Source: Microbacterium schleiferi
Lineage (GTDB): Bacteria; Actinomycetota; Actinomycetes; Actinomycetales; Microbacteriaceae
Direction: 5' to 3'
Assembly: GCF_020781975.1 (NCBI RefSeq)
Contig: NZ_JAJGNI010000011.1
Span: 26,864-90,863 of the forward strand
Length of the DNA: 64,000 nucleotides
Shown here: in pieces, positions 9,107-19,505 of the stretch
Layout of the letters: every line of letters begins with the position of its first letter
Numbering within the stretch: the first letter of the stretch is position 1
The notes under the pieces: generated by a model
The model's input: the letters and a program-made list of their open reading frames with translations, nothing else
Databases searched by the model: none
What the model was told of the DNA's origin: nothing
Made by a program: the position numbers and the translations under genes

Positions 9107-9757
9107 TCAGCCACCGACGGTGGCGTGAACGACACGGGTTGTCTCGTCGAGAACGCCCTCTCCGAGAGTGAGTACCCCGACGTCGGTGAGTCCGAATCGA
9201 CGGATCTGCTTCTGGGCGGCTTCGATCTCCGCCTCGGCACCTCGCCCCTTGAAGAGCATGAGCCTTCCTCCGGGACGAACCAGCGGAGCCGTCATGGGAA
9301 TCAGCGTGCGAAGCGCACTCACAGCACGCGCAGTGACGACATCGACGGATGCCTCGGGCGCCCATTCCTCCGCACGAGCACGAACCACGGTGACGTTGCC
9401 GAGACCCAAAGCGTCGGCTTGCTCCGTCAACCAGGCGACGCGCCGCTCCATCGGCTCGACCAACGTCCACGTGACGTCGGGTCGGGCGATAGCCAGGACG
9501 ATTCCCGGGAGGCCCGCCCCCGAGCCGATGTCAGCAGCGCGCCCATCGAAGAGGGGGGCAGCGATCGCACTATTCAGAATGTGCCGCGTCCACAGTCGCG
9601 GAAGCTCCAGGGGACCGATGAGTCCTCGGGTCTCGCCCTGCTCGGCCAAAGCCGCCGTGAACTCACGGGCAAGGTCGATCCGCTCACCGAACAGGGCAGC
9701 CGCTGCGGCGGGTTCGGCCTCAAGAGTGGTCATCGATGTTTCACGTGAAACGCGCAC
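9107..9757 (-). CDS. rsmG: 16S rRNA (guanine527-N7)-methyltransferase RsmG
   Basis: The 216-residue class I methyltransferase modifies G527 of 16S rRNA; loss in other bacteria gives low-level streptomycin resistance. The SAM motif DIGSGAGLPG is at residues 76-85, followed by the acidic ribose-binding VEPMERR. GTG at 9757 abuts the jag TGA; an ATG at 9733 is a possible alternative that would exclude the parS-encoded residues VSRET. It is part of the rpmH-rnpA-yidD-yidC-jag-rsmG-parA-parB order. Confidence 0.94.
   Translation of the reverse strand: MRVSRETSMTTLEAEPAAAAALFGERIDLAREFTAALAEQGETRGLIGPLELPRLWTRHILNSAIAAPLFDGRAADIGSGAGLPGIVLAIARPDVTWTLVEPMERRVAWLTEQADALGLGNVTVVRARAEEWAPEASVDVVTARAVSALRTLIPMTAPLVRPGGRLMLFKGRGAEAEIEAAQKQIRRFGLTDVGVLTLGEGVLDETTRVVHATVGG
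9737..9752. promoter_or_regulatory. parS: parS site 3, inside the 5' end of rsmG
   Basis: TGTTTCACGTGAAACG matches parS at 15 of 16 positions and is identical to site 1. It is translated in rsmG codons 3-7 if the GTG at 9757 is used. Confidence 0.93.
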
Positions 9758-10270
9758 TCAGGCGCGGCGGATCACGGTGTGTCGATCGGCGCCCTCGCCG
9801 TACGACTCGGAGACAAGGCCACGCTCGGCGACAAGGTCGTGGATGAGCTTGCGCTCGTAGCTCGACATCGGGGGGAGCGAGGCCTGCGACGCACCCTCGT
9901 CCAGCCGAGCGACAGCACGATCCACGAGGGCATCGAGCTCTCGCTGTCGCGTGTCGCGAGAACCGCCGATGTCCAGGATCAGGCGCGAGAAGCGCCCGGT
10001 ACGGTTCTGCACAGCAATGCGCGTAAGTTCCTGGAGCGCCTGGACGGTCGTCGGGTCGGCTAGAGCACCCAGATCTGCCGCTCCCTCACCGCCGTCCTGC
10101 TCGATAGAGACGTACGCGCGACCGTTGCGAACGTCCAGGGCGAGGTCGCCATCGATGTCCGCGATGTCGAGGAGTCCTTCAAGGAAGTCGGCGGCAACGT
10201 CGCCTTCCTGCTCCAGGTCTTCGATCGTCGCCTCTGCGCGAGACGAAGCGGTGTCGGGGGTCGTTGTCAT
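9758..10270 (-). CDS. jag: Jag/KhpB-family RNA-binding protein
   Basis: The 170-residue protein has a central KH-type domain (about 60-105, including VQALQELTRIAVQN) and a C-terminal R3H domain (MSSYERKLIHDLVAERGLVSESYGEGADRH split over 135-165). In Gram-positives Jag/KhpB/EloR binds RNA and influences cell elongation; it is nearly always encoded next to yidC. ATG at 10270 follows GGGTGGAG. The N-terminal jag_N domain is missing, as usual for actinobacterial forms. Confidence 0.88.
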   Translation of the reverse strand: MTTTPDTASSRAEATIEDLEQEGDVAADFLEGLLDIADIDGDLALDVRNGRAYVSIEQDGGEGAADLGALADPTTVQALQELTRIAVQNRTGRFSRLILDIGGSRDTRQRELDALVDRAVARLDEGASQASLPPMSSYERKLIHDLVAERGLVSESYGEGADRHTVIRRA

Positions 10271-10286
10271 CTCCACCCTCTTGTTC

Positions 10287-11447
10287 CTACTTGTTCGATT
10301 CCGGTGAGGGTGATGGGCCCTCCGCTGCACTGCCCGTGGGGCGCGGATTCTGTGGCCGAGAGGTGGCGCCGCCAGCGGAGCGGTTACCCTGCTTCTTCGC
10401 GCGCTGCTTACTCATCGGCTGCTCACGCTTCGGAGCCTGAGCCTTCGCCTTCTCAGCCTCTTCCAGCAGTCGCTGCTGCTCGGCCAAGTACTTGTCCATC
10501 GGCACGACCTTGCCGCTGGAGTCGATCGCCTTGCCCTTGCGAGCCAGTCGCTCCTCGCGCTGCTTCGCCGCCTCGGAGCCCGGGGTCGGCATCTCACGGA
10601 TGACGATGAACTGCTGAACCATCGTCCAGATGTTGCTGGTGAACCAGTAGAGCACGACACCCAGCGGGAAGAAGACACCCGAGAAGACGAACGCGAACGG
10701 CAGGACCCACAGCATGATGCGCTGCATCTGGTAGGCCTGGCCGGTCTTGGCCTCGGGGGAGAGGTTCTTGGAGATGATCTGGAGCTGCGTGAAGAACTGC
10801 GAGGCGATCATCAGGATGACGAGCACGACGAGGATCATCACGGCAGGCGTGTTGCCGGTGTTCCAGGCGTCGATGAGGGTCTCGTGCAGGGACGCAACTC
10901 CGAAGAGGGAGGCGTCGTAGAACTGCTTGGTGAGCTCCGGGCCGAGCACGCCGACACCACCGAGACCGAGTTCGGCGTTGACCTTGACGCTGCTGAGCAC
11001 GGAGTACAGCGAGAAGAACACCGGCATCTGCACGAGCAGCGGAAGGCACCCGGAAACGGGGCTCGTCCCGTGCTTCTTGTACAACGCCATCGTCTCGCGG
11101 CTCATGGCCTCGCGAGAGAGCTGATCCTTCTTGCCGCGGTACTTGTCCTGGATCTTGCGGAGCTCGGGAGCGATCTCCATCATCTTGCGCTGCGACTTGA
11201 TCTGCTTGACGAACAGCGGGATGAGTGCGGCACGCACGACGACGACGAGGCCGACGATCGCCAAGACCCAGGTGATGCCCTCGGCCGGAGGCAGTCCGAT
11301 CGCGGTGAAGAGCCAGTGCCACGCGACGAGGATGAGTTCGACTACCCACTTCAGTGGCCACAGGATGATGCCGAACAGATCGAAGCCGCCGCCGGCCGCC
11401 GCGGTGGGCGACGGAGAGGGGGTCGCATTGGCGAGGAGATCCAGCAA
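10287..11447 (-). CDS. yidC: Membrane protein insertase YidC
   Basis: This 386-residue five-helix insertase (Oxa1 family) places membrane proteins alone or with SecYEG. The hydrophilic groove region around KSQRKMMEIAPELRKIQDKYRGKKDQLS and the conserved segment SGCLPLLVQMPVFFSLYSVL are visible. The C-terminal tail is Lys/Gln/Arg-rich, a ribosome-binding feature. The start appears to be TTG at 11447, preceded by AAAGGACT at suitable spacing. It lies 3 bp after yidD. Confidence 0.94.
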   Translation of the reverse strand: MLDLLANATPSPSPTAAAGGGFDLFGIILWPLKWVVELILVAWHWLFTAIGLPPAEGITWVLAIVGLVVVVRAALIPLFVKQIKSQRKMMEIAPELRKIQDKYRGKKDQLSREAMSRETMALYKKHGTSPVSGCLPLLVQMPVFFSLYSVLSSVKVNAELGLGGVGVLGPELTKQFYDASLFGVASLHETLIDAWNTGNTPAVMILVVLVILMIASQFFTQLQIISKNLSPEAKTGQAYQMQRIMLWVLPFAFVFSGVFFPLGVVLYWFTSNIWTMVQQFIVIREMPTPGSEAAKQREERLARKGKAIDSSGKVVPMDKYLAEQQRLLEEAEKAKAQAPKREQPMSKQRAKKQGNRSAGGATSRPQNPRPTGSAAEGPSPSPESNK

Positions 11448-11450
11448 GGA

Positions 11451-11801
11451 TCAGTCCTTTCTGCGTGGCACGACGAACCCGTGCCGGGTGAGATCGAAGG
11501 GGAAGTGCTCGTGGGGTGGAACGTCATCGACGCCACCCTTCGCCCACGGATGGCATCGACTCAGCCGTGCCGCCGCGAGGGCTGCTCCCTTGAGAGCGCC
11601 GTGCTGTTGTACAGCGCCGACGGCATAGGCCGAGCACGAGGGATAGTACCGGCACACGTCGCCGTAAAGGTGGGAGATCGTCGCACGGTATCCGTGCAAC
11701 AGCGCAAGCACGGCGTTGCGAGGAACAAGGGGAACAGCCCGAGCCACGTCAGCGGAATCGAGGTGCGCGTGGCCGAGAGCGTACGAGGGCAGCTGACTCA
11801 T
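11451..11801 (-). CDS. yidD: Membrane protein insertion efficiency factor YidD
   Basis: The 116-residue member of the YidD (DUF37) family has an amphipathic N-terminal helix and the conserved Cys-containing core GDVCRYYPSCSAYAVGAVQQHG and LSRCHPWAKGGVDDVP. It helps YidC-dependent insertion. It overlaps rnpA by 4 bp (ATGA) and is followed after 3 bp by yidC. Confidence 0.93.
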   Translation of the reverse strand: MSQLPSYALGHAHLDSADVARAVPLVPRNAVLALLHGYRATISHLYGDVCRYYPSCSAYAVGAVQQHGALKGAALAAARLSRCHPWAKGGVDDVPPHEHFPFDLTRHGFVVPRRKD

Positions 11802-12133
11802 CGACGCTCTCCCGTGAGACAGCGCTTGACCTCGCTGGCGAGAACGTCGTACGGTGCGTCAGCCGCGGCGGGCAATGCGCGGATGACGACCTGGGACCCC
11901 GGGCGGACCTCATCGACGAGGCCGGCACTGATCGCCTTCAGCCGTCGACGCACAGTGTTGCGCGTGACCGCAGAGCCGACCTGCTTACTGACGATGAAGC
12001 CGAACCGAGACGGCCCGGCATCCACCGAAACCGTCGTATAGCTCATGAGGTGCGCAGCCACACACCGGCGACCCCGGCGGACGACGGAACGATAGTCCGC
12101 GCCCCGGGTGATCCGGTGGGCGCGCGCAAGCAC
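11798..12133 (-). CDS. rnpA: Ribonuclease P protein component
   Basis: The 111-residue basic protein pairs with the catalytic RNA of RNase P to mature tRNA 5' ends. The family start LARAHRITRGADYRSVVRRGRR and the RNR-like motif VGSAVTRNTVRRRLK are present. GTG at 12133, 7 bp after the rpmH stop, was chosen because it begins the conserved region; an ATG at 12193 would add 20 residues encoded over rpmH and lacks family support. Confidence 0.93.
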   Translation of the reverse strand: MLARAHRITRGADYRSVVRRGRRCVAAHLMSYTTVSVDAGPSRFGFIVSKQVGSAVTRNTVRRRLKAISAGLVDEVRPGSQVVIRALPAAADAPYDVLASEVKRCLTGERR

Positions 12134-12140
12134 TGTGAGG

Positions 12141-12278
12141 TCAGGCCGAGAGTTCGCTGCGACCCTTGGCGCGGCGAGCCGAGAGGATGGCACGGCCGGC
12201 GCGGGTGCGCATGCGGGCGCGGAAGCCGTGCTTCTTGGCGCGGCGGCGGTTGTTGGGCTGGAACGTACGCTTGCTCAT
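12141..12278 (-). CDS. rpmH: 50S ribosomal protein L34
   Basis: This 45-residue Arg/Lys-rich protein starts [20 protein letters not shown], the L34 signature, and continues [34 protein letters not shown] leader precedes the ATG. It heads the rpmH-rnpA-yidD-yidC-jag-rsmG-parA-parB series and is divergent from dnaA. Confidence 0.98.
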   Translation of the reverse strand: MSKRTFQPNNRRRAKKHGFRARMRTRAGRAILSARRAKGRSELSA

Positions 12279-12574
12279 GAGATCACTTCCGGATGTGGTG
12301 TCGCCGGGATGCTCACACCGGGACGATGAATCGGGGACGGCCGCGAGGGCACAAGTCAACCGACTAAGGGTACGTCGCGAAGCTCCCGAACTCAAACCGA
12401 CCGGAGGGGAAGGAACATTATCCCCAGCGTCATCCACCATCTGGAGACGACACGCGCGTCGCGTCTACAGTTGATTTTGCGCTGACGGATGCCGCTGACT
12501 ACCGTTGCTCCGAAAGTTATCCACAGCCGGGGACGGGCTCGCCGCACCGATGCCGCTAATGCCTGAGGGGGGCC
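12279..12574. promoter_or_regulatory. rpmH-dnaA divergent regulatory region
   Basis: This 296-bp stretch without genes holds the promoters for both divergent genes. A TTGACT hexamer on the minus strand (12354-12359) could be a -35 box for rpmH, but no clean -10 follows. The plus strand has a perfect DnaA box at 12517-12525, listed separately. Confidence 0.6.
12517..12525 (+). promoter_or_regulatory. DnaA box upstream of dnaA
   Basis: TTATCCACA is an exact consensus DnaA box 50 bp before dnaA. A box here is typical of autoregulation of dnaA by DnaA. Confidence 0.85.
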
Positions 12575-13993
12575 ATGGTGACCCAGGAGATTCCCGATGT
12601 TCCGGTTTGGACTGCCGCACTGGAGATCATGCGCGGGGACGATCGCATCACTCCGCAGCTCGAAGGATTCCTCAATCTCGCGGTGGCGCAGGGCGTCATG
12701 GGTGGAACCCTCTACCTCGATGTTCCCAATGAGCTGACCGCAGCGCAGATCAACAAGAGGATGCGCGCGCCGATTCTCGAGGCACTGGCTCACGCTGAGG
12801 ATGGCAGTGGTGAAACCATTTCGGCGTTTCGCGTTGTCGTGAATCCGGAACTCGCCGAGTCTCACCTGACAGCGGTCATGCCGCTGGCAGCCCCGCCCGC
12901 GGCATCCGTTCACCGCGCTGCCGAGGAACCCGTCGAGTCGACGAACACCCCGTCGCGAACCGACACGCGCTTGAACCCGAAGTACACCTTCGACAACTTC
13001 GTCATCGGCCAGTCCAACCGGTTCGCTCATGCAGCCGCGGTAGCCGTCGCTGAGGCGCCGGCCAAGGCCTACAACCCGCTCTTCATCTACGGCGATTCCG
13101 GACTCGGCAAGACCCACCTCTTGCACGCGATCGGCGATTACGCGATCAGCCTCTATGCCGGGATCAAGGTTCGATACGTCTCGAGCGAAGAGTTCACGAA
13201 CGACTTCATCAACTCGATCGCCAACAACCGGGGCGCCGCGTTCCAGGCTCGATACCGGGATGTCGACATCCTCCTCATCGACGACATCCAGTTCTTGCAG
13301 GGCCGCGCAGAGACCCAGGAAGCCTTCTTCCACACCTTCAACCAGCTCCATGACCACGACAAGCAGGTCGTGATCACGAGCGACGTGCCCCCGAAGCACC
13401 TGACCGGGTTCGAAGATCGGATGCGGAGTCGGTTCGAGTGGGGCCTCATCACCGATGTCCAAGCACCCGACCTCGAAACGCGCATCGCGATCCTGCGTAA
13501 GAAGGCGCAGAGTGAGCGACTCCACATTCCCGACGACGTCCTGGAGTACATCGCCACCGCGGTCTCATCGAACATCCGCGAACTCGAGGGCGCACTCATC
13601 CGGGTCTCGGCTTTCGCGAGCTTGAACCGCTCGAGCCTCGACATCTCGCTGGCCCAGACCGTGCTGCGCGACATCATCGATCAGGATGACGCCAACGTCA
13701 TCTCACCGACCGACATCATCGCGGCCACCGCTACGTACTTCAAGCTTTCGGTCGACGACCTTTACGGGTCCAGCCGCTCGCAGGCAGTCGCCACCGCCCG
13801 TCAGATCGCCATGTATCTGTGCCGAGAGCGGACGAGCCTCTCGCTGCCGAAGATCGGGCAGCTCTTCGGGAACCGCGATCACACGACGGTGATGTACGCC
13901 TACAAGAAGATCAGCGACCTCATGAAGGAACGTCGCTCCATCTACAACCAGGTGTCTGAGATCACCGCTCAGCTGGGCCGCAACGGCCGCTGA
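12575..13993 (+). CDS. dnaA: Chromosomal replication initiator DnaA
   Basis: The 472-residue AAA+ initiator has a domain I (1-95), a short variable linker, Walker A GDSGLGKT at 173-180, Walker B LLIDDIQF and a C-terminal DNA-binding domain containing the DnaA signature ([19 protein letters not shown]). It melts oriC and loads the helicase. ATG at 12575 has GAGGGGGG only two bases upstream; GTG at 12578 (next codon) has better spacing and may be the true start. It flanks oriC on the left. Confidence 0.97.
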   Translation: MVTQEIPDVPVWTAALEIMRGDDRITPQLEGFLNLAVAQGVMGGTLYLDVPNELTAAQINKRMRAPILEALAHAEDGSGETISAFRVVVNPELAESHLTAVMPLAAPPAASVHRAAEEPVESTNTPSRTDTRLNPKYTFDNFVIGQSNRFAHAAAVAVAEAPAKAYNPLFIYGDSGLGKTHLLHAIGDYAISLYAGIKVRYVSSEEFTNDFINSIANNRGAAFQARYRDVDILLIDDIQFLQGRAETQEAFFHTFNQLHDHDKQVVITSDVPPKHLTGFEDRMRSRFEWGLITDVQAPDLETRIAILRKKAQSERLHIPDDVLEYIATAVSSNIRELEGALIRVSAFASLNRSSLDISLAQTVLRDIIDQDDANVISPTDIIAATATYFKLSVDDLYGSSRSQAVATARQIAMYLCRERTSLSLPKIGQLFGNRDHTTVMYAYKKISDLMKERRSIYNQVSEITAQLGRNGR

Positions 13994-14444
13994 GCCGACT
14001 CGCTTGCGACGAATCCGGGGCTCATAGGAAGCTCATGGATTCTCATTTGACACGACGCGGGTGGTGGCACAAAAATACGCGTTCCCCACAGTGTGGATAA
14101 CTTGTGGATAAGTGTGGAAGCTGCACGCTCAGTTGTGAATGAAGCTGCGCGCGCTTGTGGAACGAGAGCTTCCGTCGCGAACGCCGACGCGTCGCTTCAC
14201 GCAACTCATCCGCAGTCCCTCCACAAATGACACGAATGTGGTTTCGGCTCGGCACAAGGGATCGCGCGATTCATCCACAGTTCCCACAGCTGTTAACACC
14301 ATGACAAAGAACTTCTTGAGATGAATCCGGTTCGATGACCTTCGGTGCGACGCTGCCGTCAGGGCGAGCCCCCGCGGATCTCTTGAAGTCACAAGACATG
14401 TGGGCACTAGCATGGGAGAGCCCAACCGGATCGAGGGAGCGCAC
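13994..14444. other. oriC: Chromosomal origin of replication (oriC) in the dnaA-dnaN gap
   Basis: The 451-bp gap has two exact DnaA boxes read on the minus strand (TGTGGATAA at 14092-14100 and TTGTGGATAA at 14102-14111), followed by TGTGGAAG at 14113; the three TGTGGA cores are 10-11 bp apart. Degenerate boxes include TTCCCCACA (14082-14090), TTGTGGAAC (14155-14163), TCATCCACA (14271-14279) and TTCCCACA (14281-14288). A relatively AT-rich segment around 14290-14330 (GCTGTTAACACC onward) could be the unwinding element. Genes on both sides read mainly away from it. Confidence 0.93.
14408..14413 (+). promoter_or_regulatory. Putative -10 element for dnaN
   Basis: TAGCAT lies 31 bp before the chosen dnaN start at the right edge of oriC. 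It overlaps an in-frame ATG (14412), which argues against that ATG being the start. Confidence 0.35.
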
Positions 14445-15596
14445 GTGAGGTTCGAAGTCAACCGCGATGTGTTCAGCGAGGCTGTGTCGTTCGTCGTCAA
14501 GCTGCTGCCACAACGCAATCCGCAGCCGATCCTGGCGGGCATCCTCATCGAGGCAAGCGCAGACGGCCTGTCGTTGTCGGCGTTCGACTACGAAGCATCG
14601 GCACGAACCCTCATCGAGGCAACGGTCGATGACCCGGGGACGATTCTCGTCCACGGTCGATTGCTGTCCGAGATCGCGAACCGGTTGCCCAACGCTCCGG
14701 TCACTGTTCGCGTTGACGACGACGGTGGGATCCTGCTGACCTGCGGTTCGGCGACCTTCACGCTCGCATCCATGCCGGTTGCCGAGTACCCTGCGATTCC
14801 CGAAGTCACGGGCGAGTCGGGTCTCGTCCCCGCCGAAGATTTCGCCACCGCGATCGCGCAGGTGGCCTTCGCGGCATCCCGCGACGATGTCACGCCGGTG
14901 CTGACCGGTGTTCAGCTCGAAGTCTCCGGCAACCGTCTGAGCCTCGTCGCCACCGACCGCTACCGGGTCGCCCTGCGGGAGATTCCCTGGGATCCGGCAG
15001 GTGGAGCATCCGAAGCGGGTGCGACAGCTCTCGTTCCCGCCCGCACTTTGACCGAGGTCGGCAAGACCTTCGCGCACTCGGGGCAGATCTCGATCGCGTT
15101 CTCGGGGAGCGGCGACCGCGAGATCATCGCGTTCACGGCGGGCAACAAGACAGTCACGTCTCTGCTGATCAAGGGCAACTTCCCTCCGGTCCGCCGGCTG
15201 TTCCCCGAGCAGACCGAACACCACGCAGTCGTCAGCACCTCGGAGTTCGCCGAAGCGGTGCGCCGTGTGTCGCTGGTGCTTGACCGGTCAGCGCCGCTGC
15301 GGTTCACGTTCACCGCAGAGGGCGTGTCGATGGATGCCGCCGGCACCGAACAGGCCCGGGCTACCGAATCCGTCGATGCGACGCTGAGCGGTGACGATGT
15401 CACGCTGGGCTTGAACCCGCAGTACCTGCTCGAGGCTCTCGGCGCGGTTCGCAGCGAGTTCGCACGGGTGACCTTCACCTCGAGCGATAACGCCAACAAG
15501 CTGAGCCCCGTGCTGATTACCGCCCAGACCTCGGTCGACCGTTCGGGCGAGGATTCCTTCAAGTACCTGCTGCAGCCCAACCTGCTGCTGCGCTGA
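14445..15596 (+). CDS. dnaN: DNA polymerase III subunit beta (sliding clamp)
   Basis: The 383-residue clamp has three repeated domains and starts with the family sequence MRFEVNRDVFSEAV. It tethers polymerase and other partners to DNA. GTG at 14445 with GAGGGAG at 14434-14440 was chosen; in-frame GTG 14400 and ATG 14412 upstream would add 15 or 11 residues not typical of the family. The C-terminus (PVLITAQ...YLLQPNLLLR) is near the usual clamp end. Confidence 0.96.
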   Translation: MRFEVNRDVFSEAVSFVVKLLPQRNPQPILAGILIEASADGLSLSAFDYEASARTLIEATVDDPGTILVHGRLLSEIANRLPNAPVTVRVDDDGGILLTCGSATFTLASMPVAEYPAIPEVTGESGLVPAEDFATAIAQVAFAASRDDVTPVLTGVQLEVSGNRLSLVATDRYRVALREIPWDPAGGASEAGATALVPARTLTEVGKTFAHSGQISIAFSGSGDREIIAFTAGNKTVTSLLIKGNFPPVRRLFPEQTEHHAVVSTSEFAEAVRRVSLVLDRSAPLRFTFTAEGVSMDAAGTEQARATESVDATLSGDDVTLGLNPQYLLEALGAVRSEFARVTFTSSDNANKLSPVLITAQTSVDRSGEDSFKYLLQPNLLLR

Positions 15597-15630
15597 TCGC
15601 CGACGCGGGTTGCGCGTCGCCGGTGGCGGA

Positions 15631-15636
15631 TAGCCT
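15631..15636 (+). promoter_or_regulatory. Putative -10 for a leaderless recF transcript
   Basis: TAGCCT is followed by exactly six bases and then the recF ATG at 15643, which predicts transcription starting at or next to the start codon. No ribosome-binding site is seen there. Confidence 0.45.
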
Positions 15637-15642
15637 GTACCG

Positions 15643-16812
15643 ATGATTGTCGAGCGGCTGAGTCTCACCGACTTCCGCAACTACGCTCGTGCCGAGCTTG
15701 AGCTCTCCAGCGGACCGACGGTTCTGGTCGGAAGCAACGGACAGGGCAAGACGAATCTCGCTGAAGCTGTCGGATATCTCGCGACGGCCGGTTCCCACCG
15801 CGTGTCATCTGACGCACCGCTGGTGCGCGACGGTTCGGACTTCGCCATCGTTCGGGCAACCCTCGCGCACGGGGAACGGCGGTTGAACGTCGACGTCCAG
15901 ATCAATCGCCAGGGCTCCAACCGTGCACAGGTGAACGGAACCGGCATCCGCACCGGAGAGCTCGGACGTTACGCGCATGTCGTCCTGTTCGCGCCGGAAG
16001 ACCTGCAGATCGTCCGCGGTGATCCGGGCGCGCGGCGCCGCTTCGCCGACCAGCTTCTGGTGCAGCGATACCCGCGACTGTCGGCGACACTCGCCGACTA
16101 CGACCGCGTTCTCAAGCAGCGCGGGGCGCTGCTGAAATCGGCCCGCGCCAGGCGCCTGGACGCTGAAGCCCTCCCGACCCTGGATGTGTGGGATGACAAA
16201 CTCGTCGCCCTCGGGGTCGAGATCATCCGCGCGCGCGAGGCACTGGTGCGGGATCTCGCGGGACCGATCGCCGATGCATACGCCTCGATCGCCGGAGCCG
16301 ATCACGCCCCGGATGCACGGTGGGTGCTCGCGGTAGACGGCGCCGACCCCGATGACGACGAGGGCCCGGCCGGCGTCACCGAGACCGGCGACCTGTTCGA
16401 GCGATTTCGCGCCGCGTTGCGCGAAAAACGCGCATCGGAACTGGAACGGGGGGTCAACCTCGTGGGTCCCCACCGGGACGACCTCCTACTTTCGCTTCGG
16501 GGCCTGCCCGCCCGCGGGTACGCCTCGCACGGCGAATCGTGGTCGCTGGCCCTGGCGCTGCGTATTGCGTCGGCGCACCTGCTCCGAGCCGACTCTCAGC
16601 TCGGCGACCCGATCGTCATCCTTGATGATGTCTTCGCCGAACTCGACGCGGGTCGCCGGGCGCGCCTGGCCGACATCGTGGGTGAGTTCGAGCAGGTGAT
16701 CGTGACCGCCGCGGTCGAGCAGGATGTTCCCGCGGCGCTTCGGGTCGGTACGGTCCGGGTCGAGGCGGGCACCCTGAGTGGCACCGGCCCCGCTGAGCGG
16801 GACGTGTCGTGA
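15643..16812 (+). CDS. recF: DNA replication/repair ATPase RecF
   Basis: The 389-residue SMC-like ATPase has Walker A GSNGQGKT at 30-37, signature-like region and a C-terminal Walker B (VILDDVFAELD). It loads RecA on gapped DNA with RecO and RecR. It starts MIVERLSLTDFRNY as the family does. Its end overlaps the DUF721 gene by 4 bp (GTGA). Confidence 0.96.
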   Translation: MIVERLSLTDFRNYARAELELSSGPTVLVGSNGQGKTNLAEAVGYLATAGSHRVSSDAPLVRDGSDFAIVRATLAHGERRLNVDVQINRQGSNRAQVNGTGIRTGELGRYAHVVLFAPEDLQIVRGDPGARRRFADQLLVQRYPRLSATLADYDRVLKQRGALLKSARARRLDAEALPTLDVWDDKLVALGVEIIRAREALVRDLAGPIADAYASIAGADHAPDARWVLAVDGADPDDDEGPAGVTETGDLFERFRAALREKRASELERGVNLVGPHRDDLLLSLRGLPARGYASHGESWSLALALRIASAHLLRADSQLGDPIVILDDVFAELDAGRRARLADIVGEFEQVIVTAAVEQDVPAALRVGTVRVEAGTLSGTGPAERDVS

Positions 16813-17306
16813 GCACGGAGGCGGAAAGGACATCGTCGGTTCCCGAGACCATCGCCACGTACCTGCGTCTGCGAGGGCTCGCCCCCACGGCCCGCGTCGC
16901 CCGCCGCCGGAGGCGCAGGACCGATGACGAGAACGAGCCGTTCACGGCGGGTCGCGACCCGAAGGGGGTCGCCGACATCCTCACCGACCTCACGCGGGAG
17001 GCGGGATGGGACGCACAGCTGGCGCGGGAAGATGTGGTTCTCACCTGGAACGAGGTTGCCGGGGCCGAGACGGCCCGCCACACCCGTCCGGTGGGCTTTG
17101 TCGACGGCATCCTCACCGTCCAGGCCGATTCGACGGCGTGGGCTCGGCAGCTGCAGAACATGCGCTCGCAGATCCTCACCGAGATCATTCGTCGGTTCCC
17201 GGACGCCGGGGTCGAGAGCGTCCGCTTCATCGGGCCGGACGTCCCCTCCTGGAAATGGGGGCCGAGAGCCGTTCCAGGCCGCGGTCCGCGCGATACCTAC
17301 GGCTGA
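16809..17306 (+). CDS. DUF721 (DciA-like) protein
   Basis: The 165-residue protein has a basic N-terminal stretch (RLRGLAPTARVARRRRRR) and a C-terminal DUF721 domain (about 65-150, including VVLTWNEVAGAETARHTRPVGF and LTVQADSTAWARQLQNM). DciA proteins with this domain act as operators of the replicative helicase in many bacteria; that role here is inferred from family and from its place between recF and gyrB. Confidence 0.85.
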   Translation: MSTEAERTSSVPETIATYLRLRGLAPTARVARRRRRRTDDENEPFTAGRDPKGVADILTDLTREAGWDAQLAREDVVLTWNEVAGAETARHTRPVGFVDGILTVQADSTAWARQLQNMRSQILTEIIRRFPDAGVESVRFIGPDVPSWKWGPRAVPGRGPRDTYG

Positions 17307-17382
17307 CCCACCTCCCGGGACGTCGCGGCGAATTTCATCGCGCCACAGGCCCGCAGAGCGCTGAATGCTGCCCTGGACTTGA

Positions 17383-19467
<2,085 letters not shown>

Positions 19468-19505
19468 GTACGCGAGCACATCGAAACGACGAAGTAGAGA
19501 CAGAC

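Noticed and set aside
8081..9748. Long plus-strand open frame across parA and rsmG
   Set aside because: High GC makes antisense frames open; it covers two well-recognised minus-strand genes and has no family features.
12134..12193. Upstream ATG for rnpA at 12193
   Set aside because: The extra residues would be read over rpmH and the conserved RnpA sequence begins at GTG 12133.
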